Source: APNM01 sp040361335
GTDB lineage: Bacteria; Pseudomonadota; Gammaproteobacteria; Nevskiales; Salinisphaeraceae
DNA length: 64,000 nucleotides
Reading direction: 5' to 3'
Assembly: GCF_040361335.1 (NCBI RefSeq)
Contig: NZ_APNM01000005.1
Location: 172,385-236,384, forward strand
The notes beneath the pieces were generated by a model that saw only the letters and a list, made by a program, of their open reading frames with translations, was not told the DNA's origin and made no database searches. The stretch's first letter is position 1; each line of letters begins with the position of its first letter. Below are positions 44,927-53,239 of the stretch, in pieces. The translations under genes were made by a program, and so were the position numbers.

Positions 44927-45859
44927 TTAATCGAGCCCGTAGCCGAATTCGTCCTTGAAGCGGTTCTTGAACTCGTCGAGCGTGAAGCGGTGGTTCTGGG
45001 TGCCGTGGTGCTCGATCTTGATCCCGCCCATCAGCGCAGCCACGCGCCCGGCGGTCTCCCAGTCCATGCCCCGCTGCAGGGCGAAGATCAGGCCGGCGCG
45101 GTAGGCGTCACCGCAGCCGGTGGGATCGGACAGGCTCTGCGGCCGGGCCGCGGGCACCTCGTAGGTCTTGCCCTTGGTGCGGATGCGCGAGCCTTCCCCG
45201 CCGCGGGTGACGATGTAGGCCTCGACCCGGTCGGCGACTTCGTCGACGCTCAGGCCGGTGCGGTCGCGCATCAACTCGGACTCGTAGTCGTTGACGGTGA
45301 CGTAGGTCGCCAGGTCCAGGAAGTGGTTGAGGTCGTCGCCGTCGAACATCGGCAGGCCCTGGCCCGGATCGAAGATGAAGGGGATGCCCTTCTCCGCGAA
45401 TTCCTCGGCATGCTGGATCATGCCGTCGCGGCCGTCCGGGGCGACGATGCCCAGGGTGACGCCGTCGTCGGGCACGGACTGCTCGTGGGCGTGGTTCATG
45501 GCGCCGGGATGGAAGGCCGTGATCTGGTTGTCCTCCAGATCGGTGGTGATGTAGGCCTGGGCCGTGTAGGCGCTATCGATGCGCTTGAGGTGCTCGCGCG
45601 TGATGCCCAGCTCGTCCATCCAGGCGGCGTAATCGTCGAAGTCGCTGCCGACCGTGCCCATGGGCTTGCCGTCACCGCCCAGCAGCTTCAGGTTGTAGGC
45701 GATGTTGCCGGCGGTGCCGCCGAACTCGCGGCGCATGTCCGGCACCAGGAAGGCGACGTTGAGCATGTGCACCTTGTCCGGGAGGATCTCGTTCCGGAAC
45801 TGGCCCTGGAAGACCATGATGGTGTCGTACGCGAAGGAACCGCAGATGAGTGCAGACAT
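44927..45859 (-). CDS. PfkB-family kinase (adenosine-kinase-like)
   Basis: A 310-aa ribokinase-fold kinase. The N-terminus is ALICGSFAYDTIMVFQGQF. The substrate motif is REFGGTAGNIAYNLKLLGG, and the C-terminal catalytic motif DPTGCGDAYRAGLIFAL contains the G-x-G-D base aspartate. It resembles the bacterial adenosine kinase-like branch next to glycine cleavage or adenosylhomocysteine genes. It is last in the gcv-dgkA transcription unit, 65 bp from dgkA. Confidence 0.85.
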   Translation of the reverse strand: MSALICGSFAYDTIMVFQGQFRNEILPDKVHMLNVAFLVPDMRREFGGTAGNIAYNLKLLGGDGKPMGTVGSDFDDYAAWMDELGITREHLKRIDSAYTAQAYITTDLEDNQITAFHPGAMNHAHEQSVPDDGVTLGIVAPDGRDGMIQHAEEFAEKGIPFIFDPGQGLPMFDGDDLNHFLDLATYVTVNDYESELMRDRTGLSVDEVADRVEAYIVTRGGEGSRIRTKGKTYEVPAARPQSLSDPTGCGDAYRAGLIFALQRGMDWETAGRVAALMGGIKIEHHGTQNHRFTLDEFKNRFKDEFGYGLD

Positions 45860-45924
45860 GTGTCTCCTATCCGTTCAAACCCAGTATCGATCCGTTGCTG
45901 CCGGCCGCCGCCAGGCGGCCGGGG

Positions 45925-46284
45925 TCAGGCGAAGCGAACGATCGCCCAGACCAGGGGCACCTGCAGCAACGACAGGTGCACCGCCGCCGAGGCGACGTCC
46001 TTGGCCACCCCCGACAGCTCGTGACGCTCGGTGCCGATCCGGTCGATCGCCACCTCGATGCCGGTATTGAGCAGCTCGACCACCAGCACCAGCACCAGCG
46101 ACAGCACGCACAGCGCCCGCTCGGCGCCGGTCTGCCCCCACCAGAACGCGGCCGGCAGGAGCAGGCAGAACAGCGCGGCCTCGATGCGGAACGCCTCTTC
46201 GTGGCGGAGCACCCAGGCGAGCCCCTGGTAGGAGACCCGCGTGGCGCGCCACAGGCGCGGCCAGCCCCGGAGACCGTCCGCCAT
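45925..46284 (-). CDS. dgkA: diacylglycerol kinase
   Basis: A 119-aa inner-membrane enzyme with three membrane helices and an N-terminal amphipathic helix (ATRVSYQGLAWVLRHEEAFR). The catalytic signature LVVELLNTGIEVAIDRIG contains the conserved Glu/Asn residues, and KDVASAAVHLSL completes the active site. It recycles diacylglycerol to phosphatidate. It follows gcvPB by 26 bp. Confidence 0.95.
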   Translation of the reverse strand: MADGLRGWPRLWRATRVSYQGLAWVLRHEEAFRIEAALFCLLLPAAFWWGQTGAERALCVLSLVLVLVVELLNTGIEVAIDRIGTERHELSGVAKDVASAAVHLSLLQVPLVWAIVRFA

Positions 46285-46310
46285 GGCCGCCCCGTCTCAG
46301 CCGACGGCCG

Positions 46311-47774
46311 TCAGGCGGCGCCCTGCCAGCGCAGGTCCAGCTCCTTGGCCGCCCGCACCTCGTCCAGGCGCCGCACCGGCGTGGTGTGGGGCGCGCCCCG
46401 CACCATCGCCGCGTCCTCCCGGGCCTCATTCCAGATGGTCTCCATCACGTCGGCGAAGGCGTCCAGGGTCTCCCGGGACTCGGTCTCCGTCGGCTCGATC
46501 AGGAAGCACTCCGGCACCAGCATCGGGAAATAGATGGTGGGCGCGTGCATGCCGTAGTCCAGCAGACGCTTGGCGAAATCCGCGGCGGTCACCTCCAGCT
46601 CCTTCTTCTGGCGCTTGAGGGTGACGATGAACTCGTGGCCGGCCCGGCGCTCCGGGAAGGCCAGCTCGAAGCCCTTGGCCTCCAGGCGCCGCATCAGGTA
46701 GTTGGCGTTGAGGGTGGCGTATTCGGCCACACGCTCCATGCCCTCGCGGCCCAGCAGGCGGGCATAGACATAGGCGCGCAACAGCACCCCGGCGTTGCCC
46801 ATGAACGCCGACAACCGGCCGATGGTCTGCGGCACGTCGTCCTCGTCGGCCCAGCGGTAGCCGCCGTCGCCGTCCGCGACCACGTAGGGCACCGGCAGGA
46901 ACGGCTGCAGCCGCTCGCCGACGCCCACCGCGCCGGAGCCGGGGCCACCGCCGCCGTGCGGCGTGGAGAAGGTCTTGTGCAGGTTCATGTGGATGACGTC
47001 GAAGCCCATGTCGCCCGGCCGGACCTTGCCGAGGATGGCGTTGAGGTTGGCGCCATCGTAATACAGCAGGCCGCCCGCCTCGTGCACGATCCGCGCGATG
47101 TCCAGGATGTCCTGCTCGAACACGCCCAGGGTGGACGGGTTGGTGAGCATGATGCCCGCGGTCTTCGGCCCGACGGCCTCCTTCAGGGCCTCGATATCGA
47201 CGTCGCCGTCGGCGTCGGTGGGCAGCTCGCGCACCTTGCAGCCGCACATGGTGGCGGTCGCCGGGTTGGTGCCGTGGGCCGCGTCCGGCACCAGGATCTC
47301 GTCGCGATCGTGATCGCCGCGGGACTCGTGATAGGCCTTGATCATGGCCACGCCGGCGAATTCGCCCTGGGCCCCGGCCATGGGCGTGAGCGACACCGCG
47401 CGCATGCCGGTGACGGCCTTGAGCATCTCCTGCAGGTCGTGGGCGCAGCTCAGGAACCCCTGGCTGTGCGAGACCGGGGCCAGCGGGTGGCGGCCGAGGA
47501 AACCCGGCAGCATCGCCAACGAATTGCAGGCCCGCGGGTTGTACTTCATGGTGCACGACCCCAGCGGGTAGAAGTGGGTGTCGATCGCGAAGTTGGTCTG
47601 CGACAGCCGCGTGTAGTGGCGCACCACGTCCAACTCCGACACCTCGGGCAGACCGGTGGGGCTGCTGCGCCGCAGGTGGTCGGGAATACCCGCCACCGTC
47701 GCCATCTCGCGCGGCGCCTGCGCGGCGGCGCGGCGGCCGGGACGGCTGTGCTCGAAGATCAGTTTCTCGGTCAT
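46311..47774 (-). CDS. gcvPB: glycine dehydrogenase (decarboxylating) subunit 2
   Basis: A 487-aa C-terminal half of the split P protein. The PLP lysine is in IHMNLHKTFSTPHGGGGPGS. Other motifs are FYPLGSCTMKYNPR, GAQGEFAGVAMIKAYHESRG and DAAHGTNPATATMCG. Together with GcvPA it decarboxylates glycine and loads the aminomethyl group on GcvH. It is separated from gcvPA by tpx and a CACAGAG element. A GAGGG site precedes the ATG at 47774. Confidence 0.97.
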   Translation of the reverse strand: MTEKLIFEHSRPGRRAAAQAPREMATVAGIPDHLRRSSPTGLPEVSELDVVRHYTRLSQTNFAIDTHFYPLGSCTMKYNPRACNSLAMLPGFLGRHPLAPVSHSQGFLSCAHDLQEMLKAVTGMRAVSLTPMAGAQGEFAGVAMIKAYHESRGDHDRDEILVPDAAHGTNPATATMCGCKVRELPTDADGDVDIEALKEAVGPKTAGIMLTNPSTLGVFEQDILDIARIVHEAGGLLYYDGANLNAILGKVRPGDMGFDVIHMNLHKTFSTPHGGGGPGSGAVGVGERLQPFLPVPYVVADGDGGYRWADEDDVPQTIGRLSAFMGNAGVLLRAYVYARLLGREGMERVAEYATLNANYLMRRLEAKGFELAFPERRAGHEFIVTLKRQKKELEVTAADFAKRLLDYGMHAPTIYFPMLVPECFLIEPTETESRETLDAFADVMETIWNEAREDAAMVRGAPHTTPVRRLDEVRAAKELDLRWQGAA

Positions 47775-47800
47775 GAGTATTTTCCCTCGGGAAGAATACG

Positions 47801-47941
47801 AACCACAGAGACACAAAGGACACAGAGCAGAACACTACAAAGCACGGGAAAGACGACGCATCGTCGTTTATTGCCTTGATGCTCGGTCCGGCTACTCGTG
47901 TTTTAGCTCATATTCTCTGTGCGCTCTGTGTCTCTGTGGTT
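47801..47941. repeat. CACAGAG inverted-repeat element 5
   Basis: 141 bp between tpx and gcvPB, inside the glycine cleavage gene set. It has the AACCACAGAGACACA left end and the mirrored TGTGTCTCTGTGGTT right end. Inside is a palindrome GACGACGCATCGTCGT. It may reduce read-through from tpx to gcvPB. Confidence 0.88.
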
Positions 47942-47971
47942 ATGCCCTTCTTGGGGGCTTTGTAGGTTCGC

Positions 47972-48472
47972 CTACGAGAGCGCCGCCAGGGCCGCGTCGT
48001 AGTCCGGCTCCTCGGCGATCTCGGGCACGAGCTGGCTGTGGACGACCTTGCCGTCCTCGTCCAGCACCACCACGGCGCGGGCGCAGAGCCCGGCCAGCGG
48101 CCCGTCGACCATGAGCAGGCCGTAGTCCTCGGCGAACGACTTGTCCCGAAGCATGGACAGGGTCTCGACGTTGTCCAGCCCCTCCTGGCTGCAGAAGCGG
48201 CCGTGCGCGAACGGCAGGTCCGCGGAGACCTGCAGCATCACCACGTCCGGGTGCTTGCCGGCGTAGTCGTTGAACTTGCGCACCGACGTCGCGCACACAC
48301 CGGTATCGACGCTCGGGAAGATGTTGAGCAGCTTCTTGCGGCCGGTGTAGTCGGCCAGGCTCTTGTCCTGGAGGTCACCGGTGGTCAGCTTGAAGTCCGG
48401 CGCCTTGTCCCCCGGAGCGGGAATATCGCCGCTGGTATGTACCGGGTTGCCTTGCAGTGTGATCTCGGCCAT
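47972..48472 (-). CDS. tpx: thiol peroxidase (2-Cys peroxiredoxin Tpx)
   Basis: A 166-aa atypical 2-Cys peroxiredoxin reducing lipid hydroperoxides with thioredoxin. The peroxidatic Cys is in PSVDTGVCATSVRKFN and the resolving Cys in PFAHGRFCSQEGL. A GGAGG site sits before the ATG at 48472, and the gene begins 20 bp after gcvPA. Its place inside the gcv set is unusual and suggests insertion or recruitment. Confidence 0.95.
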   Translation of the reverse strand: MAEITLQGNPVHTSGDIPAPGDKAPDFKLTTGDLQDKSLADYTGRKKLLNIFPSVDTGVCATSVRKFNDYAGKHPDVVMLQVSADLPFAHGRFCSQEGLDNVETLSMLRDKSFAEDYGLLMVDGPLAGLCARAVVVLDEDGKVVHSQLVPEIAEEPDYDAALAALS

Positions 48473-48491
48473 CTCGTCCTCCTTTCGGATA

Positions 48492-49877
48492 TCAGGCCAC
48501 CGCCGACGTGCTGCCCAGGCGCTCCAGCACCTCGGCGAGGGCGTCGGCGTAGGCGTCGATGTCGGCCTCGGTCTTGGTCTCGGTGGCGCAAACCAGGATG
48601 CAATCGGACAGCTCGGGATAGCGCGCACCCAGGTCGTAGCCGCCGAGGATGCCGCGCTCGGCCAGTCCCTTCAGCACCGGCTGCACCGGCTGGGGCAGAC
48701 GGATGACGGCCTCGTGGAAGCCGGCGCCCGCGAACACCTCGTTCACGTCGTGCAACGCGGTCAGCTTGTCCACCAGGGCACGGGTGTTGGCGGCGCAGGC
48801 GGCGGCCGTGCGCGCCAGGCCCTCGGGTCCCAGCAGGCTCATGTGGATGGTCGCGGCCGTGACCAGCAGCCCCTGGTTGGTGCAGATGTTGGAGGTCGCC
48901 TTGGAACGGCGGATGTGCTGCTCGCGCGGCTGCAGGGTCAGGGTGTAGCCCGGCCGGCCGTCGAGGTCGAACGTGCGTCCGACGATGCGGCCCGGCATCT
49001 GCCGCACGTGCTTCTGGCGGCAGGCCATGATCCCGAAGTACGGACCGCCCGAGGACAACGGCGCACCCAGGGGCTGGCCCTCGCCGCAGACGATGTCCGC
49101 GCCCTGCCCGCCCCATTCGCCCGGCGGCTTGACCAGGGCGAGGCTGAGCGGATTGACCACCGCGATCACCTGGGCGCCCTGTTCGTGCGCCCAGTCGGTC
49201 AGGGCGTCCACGTCCTCGAGGCGGCCGAAGAAGTTGGGCTGGGGGATCACCACGGCGGTGACGTCCTCACCGCGCCAGGGTGCCAGGGACTCCGGCGAGA
49301 TCGTGCCGGTATCGGGGTCGTAGGCCACGGACTCGGCGGCGATGCCCTGGTTGCTGCAGATGGCGTCCACCACCGCGCGGTACTCCGGATGCACGGTGGC
49401 CGGCATCAGGATGCGGCCGGACTTGGACTTGCGATTGCCGCGCACCGCCATCAGCACCGATTCGGCCAACGCGGACGCGCCGTCGTAAAGCGAGGCGTTG
49501 GCCACGTCCATGCCGGTGAGACCGCACATCATGGTCTGGTATTCGTAGATGAGCTGCAGCGTGCCCTGGCTGGCCTCGGCCTGGTATGGCGTGTACGCGC
49601 TGTAATACTCGCCGCGGGTGGTCAGTTCCCATACCGCGGCGGGGATGTGGTGTTCGTAGGCCCCGGCGCCGATGAAGCAGAGACCGCCCTCGTCCCGCGC
49701 CGCGCGCTCGCGCATCAGGCGGGTCACGGCCATCTCGGAGGCGCCCTCCGGGATCGACGACAGGTCCACGCCGCGCAGGCTCGACGGAATCTCGTCGAAC
49801 AGCGACTCGACGGAGTCGACGCCGATGGCGTCGAGCATCACGCGGACGTCGTCCTCGGTATGCGGAATGAATGGCAT
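48492..49877 (-). CDS. gcvPA: glycine dehydrogenase (decarboxylating) subunit 1
   Basis: A 461-aa N-terminal half of the split P protein, a PLP-fold subunit without the PLP lysine. Typical segments are MPFIPHTEDDVRVMLDAIGV, FIGAGAYEHHIPAAVWEL, YTPYQAEASQGTLQLIYEYQ and GEGQPLGAPLSSGGPYFG. It works as a heterotetramer with GcvPB. It follows gcvH by about 100 bp. Confidence 0.97.
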   Translation of the reverse strand: MPFIPHTEDDVRVMLDAIGVDSVESLFDEIPSSLRGVDLSSIPEGASEMAVTRLMRERAARDEGGLCFIGAGAYEHHIPAAVWELTTRGEYYSAYTPYQAEASQGTLQLIYEYQTMMCGLTGMDVANASLYDGASALAESVLMAVRGNRKSKSGRILMPATVHPEYRAVVDAICSNQGIAAESVAYDPDTGTISPESLAPWRGEDVTAVVIPQPNFFGRLEDVDALTDWAHEQGAQVIAVVNPLSLALVKPPGEWGGQGADIVCGEGQPLGAPLSSGGPYFGIMACRQKHVRQMPGRIVGRTFDLDGRPGYTLTLQPREQHIRRSKATSNICTNQGLLVTAATIHMSLLGPEGLARTAAACAANTRALVDKLTALHDVNEVFAGAGFHEAVIRLPQPVQPVLKGLAERGILGGYDLGARYPELSDCILVCATETKTEADIDAYADALAEVLERLGSTSAVA

Positions 49878-49979
49878 GATCGTCCTCGGTTTCGAGTGTC
49901 AGGTTCCGGCCCGGCCACGCGTCCCGGCCGCCGCGGCCACGGGCACGGTGCGCGCCCTGCGAAACGCGGCGCGCGGGCG

Positions 49980-50375
49980 CTAGCCCTCCTCCTCGTCCAC
50001 CACGGCCTGGTAGGCCTCGGCGTCCAGGAGGTCGTCCAGGGCACCCTCGTCGGTCAGGGACAGCTTGAACAGCCAACCCTGGCCGTACGGGTCCTCGTTC
50101 ACGAGCTCCGGGGACTCCGCCAGTTGCTCGTTGACCTCGACCACTTCCCCGGCCAGCGGGGCGTAGACATCGGATGCGGCCTTCACCGACTCGACCACCG
50201 CGCAGGCGTCGCCCGCGTCGAGGGTCTCGCCGGCCTCCGGCAGTTCCACGAACACCAGGTCGCCAAGGGCCTGCTGGGCGTAGTCCGTGACGCCGATGGT
50301 CACGGTGCCGTCGCCGGCCGCGTCGACCCACTCGTGGGACTTGGTGTATTTCAGTTCGCTCGGCACGTCGCTCAT
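49980..50375 (-). CDS. gcvH: glycine cleavage system H protein
   Basis: A 131-aa lipoyl carrier that moves the aminomethyl group between P, T and L proteins. The lipoylation lysine is in VVESVKAASDVYAPLAGEV. It has the usual start DVPSELKYTKSHEWV and C-terminal helix. GAGAGAGG lies a few bases before the ATG at 50375, ruling out an upstream in-frame start. It lies 43 bp after gcvT. Confidence 0.97.
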   Translation of the reverse strand: MSDVPSELKYTKSHEWVDAAGDGTVTIGVTDYAQQALGDLVFVELPEAGETLDAGDACAVVESVKAASDVYAPLAGEVVEVNEQLAESPELVNEDPYGQGWLFKLSLTDEGALDDLLDAEAYQAVVDEEEG

Positions 50376-50418
50376 CGACCTCTCTCCCCTTGCTGATCCA
50401 CCTCGATACGGCGGCGCC

Positions 50419-51507
50419 TCACAGGGCGCTCTCACCGTTACGCACGAACGGGTAGCCGACGATGCGCGCGCGCAGCCAGCGCTTGCGCACCGCGACCTCC
50501 ACCGTTCCCTCCCAATCCGCGGGCACCCGCGCCAGCGCGATGGAACGCTCCAGGGTCGGCGCGTAGCCGCCGCTGGTGATCACGCCCTCGCCGCCGGCCT
50601 CCGGGTGCCGCAGGGTCTGGCCCGTCCGCATGACGCCGCGATCCTCCAGCAACAGGCCGACCATCTTGCGCTCGACCCGGCCGCGCACGGCCTCCAGGGC
50701 CTCGCGGCCCACGAAATCGCGGTCCTCGGGCTTCCAGGCAACCGTCCAGCCCAGCCCCGACTCCAGCGGGTGGGTATCCTCGTCCATGTCCTGGCCGTAC
50801 AGGTTCAGGCCGGCCTCCAGGCGCAGCGTGTCGCGCGCCCCCAGGCCGCAGGGCGCGACCCCGGACTCGCGCAGCGAGCGCCAGGTCTCGACCATGGCGT
50901 CGTGGGGCAGGACCAGCTCGTAGCCGTCCTCGCCGGTATAGCCGGTGCGGCCGACCATCCAGTCGCCCTGGACGGCGGCGTTGAAGGGCTTGAGTTGGCG
51001 GGCGCTTTCCGCCAGGTCGGGATCGAGCGCGGCGCTGGCGCTGGCACGCGCCTTGGGCCCCTGGACGGCGATGATGCCCAGGTCGGCACGCGGCTCGATG
51101 GCGACGTCGAAGCCCTCGGACTGCCCGCGCATCCAGGCCAGGTCCTTGTCGGTGGTGCCGGCGTTGACCACGGCACGGTAATCACCGTCGTCCAGGTGAT
51201 AGACGATCAGGTCGTCGACCACGCCGCCGCGGGTGTTGAGCATGCAGGTATAGATGGCCTTGCCGGGCTTGCCGTCGGTCTTGGCGACGTCGTTGGCCAG
51301 CAGGCGGCGCAGGAAATCGCGGGCGCCGGGGCCGCCAAAGTCCACGACGGACATGTGCGAGACGTCGAACATGCCCGCGGCGCGGCGCACGGCGTGGTGC
51401 TCGTCGATCTGGGAGCCGTAGTTCACGGGCATGTCCCAGCCCGCGAAATCGACCATTCGCGCACCGAGCGCCTCGTGTTCGGCGTACAGGGGCGTTCTCT
51501 TTCCCAT
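50419..51507 (-). CDS. gcvT: glycine cleavage system T protein (aminomethyltransferase)
   Basis: A 362-aa folate-dependent enzyme that releases ammonia and forms methylenetetrahydrofolate from the H-bound aminomethyl group. RTPLYAEHEALGARMVDFAG, YGSQIDEHHAVRRAAGMFDV, GRTGYTGEDGYEL and GLGARDTLRLEAGLNLYGQD are standard. It is first in the gcv operon behind a tandem glycine riboswitch. The ribosome-binding site is weak (GGA-rich, distant), consistent with control upstream. Confidence 0.97.
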   Translation of the reverse strand: MGKRTPLYAEHEALGARMVDFAGWDMPVNYGSQIDEHHAVRRAAGMFDVSHMSVVDFGGPGARDFLRRLLANDVAKTDGKPGKAIYTCMLNTRGGVVDDLIVYHLDDGDYRAVVNAGTTDKDLAWMRGQSEGFDVAIEPRADLGIIAVQGPKARASASAALDPDLAESARQLKPFNAAVQGDWMVGRTGYTGEDGYELVLPHDAMVETWRSLRESGVAPCGLGARDTLRLEAGLNLYGQDMDEDTHPLESGLGWTVAWKPEDRDFVGREALEAVRGRVERKMVGLLLEDRGVMRTGQTLRHPEAGGEGVITSGGYAPTLERSIALARVPADWEGTVEVAVRKRWLRARIVGYPFVRNGESAL

Positions 51508-51523
51508 CGCGTTGTCCGTTTCC

Positions 51524-51551
51524 AAAAAAGGTGGCCGGGCTATTGCCCCGC
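51524..51551 (-). terminator. glycine riboswitch expression-platform terminator
   Basis: In the RNA, CGGGGC and GCCCGG pair around AATA (51536-51551) and are followed by CCACC and six U residues (51524-51529), ending about 17 bases before the gcvT ATG. It is placed to stop transcription unless glycine-bound aptamers prevent it. Confidence 0.7.
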
Positions 51552-51747
51552 CGCCCCTCTGTCCGGACACCTGAGAGATTTGAAGCCCCGTCGGTGAGTC
51601 GGCGTACCGACTTCTCTCCAGAGTCAACCGGGGCGGCCGATCGGCCGTCCTGCGCGCGCGGTCCTGGTGCCTGAGCGTTTCCGGGCGGATGTTGCGTCTT
51701 CGGCGGCGGACCCGGCGTTTGCCGGCCGCGCTCTCCCACGCACGCTT
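51552..51747 (-). promoter_or_regulatory. tandem glycine riboswitch
   Basis: Two aptamers lie upstream of gcvT. Aptamer I (about 51651-51747) has GTGGGAGAGCGCGG at its 5' side, a middle GAAGACGCAACATCC, and CGCTCAGGCACCAGGACCG closing it. Aptamer II (about 51552-51627) has CTCTGGAGAGAAGTC and the classic CTCTCAGGTGTCCGGACAG end. Glycine binding is expected to turn on the cleavage genes. The linker contains GGCCGATCGGCC. A terminator follows directly. Confidence 0.93.
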
Positions 51748-51762
51748 TCGGTTGAGGGTCCG

Positions 51763-51791
51763 ACTATACCGAAGAAGCGGACAAAGATAAA
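51763..51791 (-). promoter_or_regulatory. gcvT operon promoter
   Basis: TATAGT (minus strand, 51763-51768) lies about 20 bp before aptamer I. TTTATC 17 bp upstream (51786-51791) is a weak -35. Transcription would start near 51756, just before the riboswitch. Confidence 0.6.
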
Positions 51792-51808
51792 AGCCGGGTT
51801 ACCGGGCC

Positions 51809-52999
51809 CTAGTCCCTACGGCCGGTCTTCCCCACGCCGGTGGCGTGCCGGATCATGAGGCGCTTGACGGGACCGATGCCGTCGGCGGCGGCGATGGCGC
51901 GGTCCCGCAGGCGGGCGAGCACGGGATGGCGGCTGCCGAACACGTGCTTGAAGGTATCGGTCGCGGCCAGCATCGCCAGGTTCTCGGTCTTGCGGCTGCG
52001 CTGGTAGCGCCGCAACAGCGCGGCGTCGCCCGGATCGCGGCCGGCGTCACGCCCCTCGGCCAGCACCCGCGACAGCGAGGCGGCGTCCAGCAGGCCCAGG
52101 TTCACGCCCTGCCCCGCCATCGGGTGCACCACGTGCGCGGCGTCGCCGACCAGGGCCACGCGTTCGCGAACGTAGTCCACGGCATGCAGCAACCGCAGGG
52201 GGAAGGCCCCGCGCCTGCCCACCGCGCGGATCCGGCCGAGCACCCCGCCGGAGGCCTCGGTCAGACGCTCGCAGAAGGTCTCGTCGTCCAGGTCCGCGAG
52301 GGTGTCGGCCAACGGTTCGTCCGCGTGCCAGGCAAGGGAGCAGCGTCCGTCCGCCAGGGGCAGGAAGGCCACCGGTCCGGTAGGCGTAAAACGTTGCCAC
52401 GCCACCGCCTGGTGAGGCTTCTCGGGGGTGACCGTGCCCACCGTGCAGCGCTGGTGATAGGGCCAGCCGACCGTACGGATGCCAGCCATCCGCCGTACCG
52501 GCGAGTTGGCGCCCTCCGCCCCGATCACCAGCGAGGCCGACAGGCTGCGGCCGTCGTCCAGCTCGACCCTCGCGGCCTCCGCATCCACGTCCAGCGAGGT
52601 CAGCATCGCGGGGCAGAACACCCGCACGCTGCCCAGCGCCGCCCAGGCCTCGTCCACGATCAGGTTGTTCTCGACGATATGGCCCAGCTCCGGCAGACCC
52701 AGCGCGGTGTGCTCGAACTCCAGCAGCGAGCGGCCGCCGGCGTCCCAGACCCGCATCCCCCGGTAGGGGCTGACCCGGCGCGCGGCGATACGCTCCCACA
52801 GACCCAACTCGTCCAGAAGGGTCCGCGGCCCCGGCGCCACGGCCGAGACCCGCAGATCGTAGTCGCCGGTGGCGTCGAACGGCGGCGGCCGCCGGGCCTC
52901 GACCAGACCGATGCGGAAACCCGCACGCTCCAGGGCCACGGCAAGCACCGCCCCCACCATGCCGCCACCAATAACCAATACATCGAAATGATCACTCAT
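51809..52999 (-). CDS. ubiI: UbiI/UbiH-family FAD ubiquinone hydroxylase (second copy, UbiI-like)
   Basis: A 396-aa flavin monooxygenase of the UbiH/UbiF/VisC family that hydroxylates the ubiquinone ring. The FAD motif is FDVLVIGGGMVGAVLAVALE, with LVIGAEGANSPVRRM and the second FAD motif VALVGDAAHVVHPMAGQGVN. Position after ubiH in ygfB-pepP-ubiH-ubiI points to UbiI (C5 hydroxylase), though ring position cannot be read from sequence. Its ATG (52999) overlaps the TGA of the last 80-bp mini-ORF, so it depends on the repeat array for coupling. The start lies in an 11-bp inverted repeat. Confidence 0.88.
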   Translation of the reverse strand: MSDHFDVLVIGGGMVGAVLAVALERAGFRIGLVEARRPPPFDATGDYDLRVSAVAPGPRTLLDELGLWERIAARRVSPYRGMRVWDAGGRSLLEFEHTALGLPELGHIVENNLIVDEAWAALGSVRVFCPAMLTSLDVDAEAARVELDDGRSLSASLVIGAEGANSPVRRMAGIRTVGWPYHQRCTVGTVTPEKPHQAVAWQRFTPTGPVAFLPLADGRCSLAWHADEPLADTLADLDDETFCERLTEASGGVLGRIRAVGRRGAFPLRLLHAVDYVRERVALVGDAAHVVHPMAGQGVNLGLLDAASLSRVLAEGRDAGRDPGDAALLRRYQRSRKTENLAMLAATDTFKHVFGSRHPVLARLRDRAIAAADGIGPVKRLMIRHATGVGKTGRRD

Positions 53000-53239
53000 T
53001 TCGATGACTCCGTCCCTTCTCCCGCCCTGTGGGAGAAGCCGGATGAGGGCCCAACCAATACATCGAAATGATCCGTCATTTCGATGACCCCGTCCCTTCT
53101 CCCGCGAGCGGGAGAAGCCGGATGAGGGCCCCAACCAATACATCGAAATGATCACTCATTTCGATGACTCCGTCCCTTCTCCCGCCCTGTGGGAGAAGCC
53201 GGATGAGGGCCCGACCAATACATCGAAATGATCATTCAT
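52996..53239 (-). repeat. array 1: three 80-bp units forming ATGA-linked mini-ORFs
   Basis: Three tandem units of exactly 80 bp between ubiH and ubiI. On the minus strand each is a 27-codon ORF plus stop starting at 53239, 53159 and 53079, with N-termini M-N/S/T-D-H-F-D-V-L-V. All end E/G-G-T-E/G-S-S-K-stop. Each stop overlaps the next ATG as ATGA; the first overlaps the ubiH stop and the last feeds ubiI at 52999. Each unit carries a GGAG or GGGG eight bases before the next ATG and a CTTCTCCC/GGGAGAAG hairpin. A 3.5-unit count is seen by DNA periodicity (starting 52973). Whether peptides are made is unknown. Confidence 0.9.
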
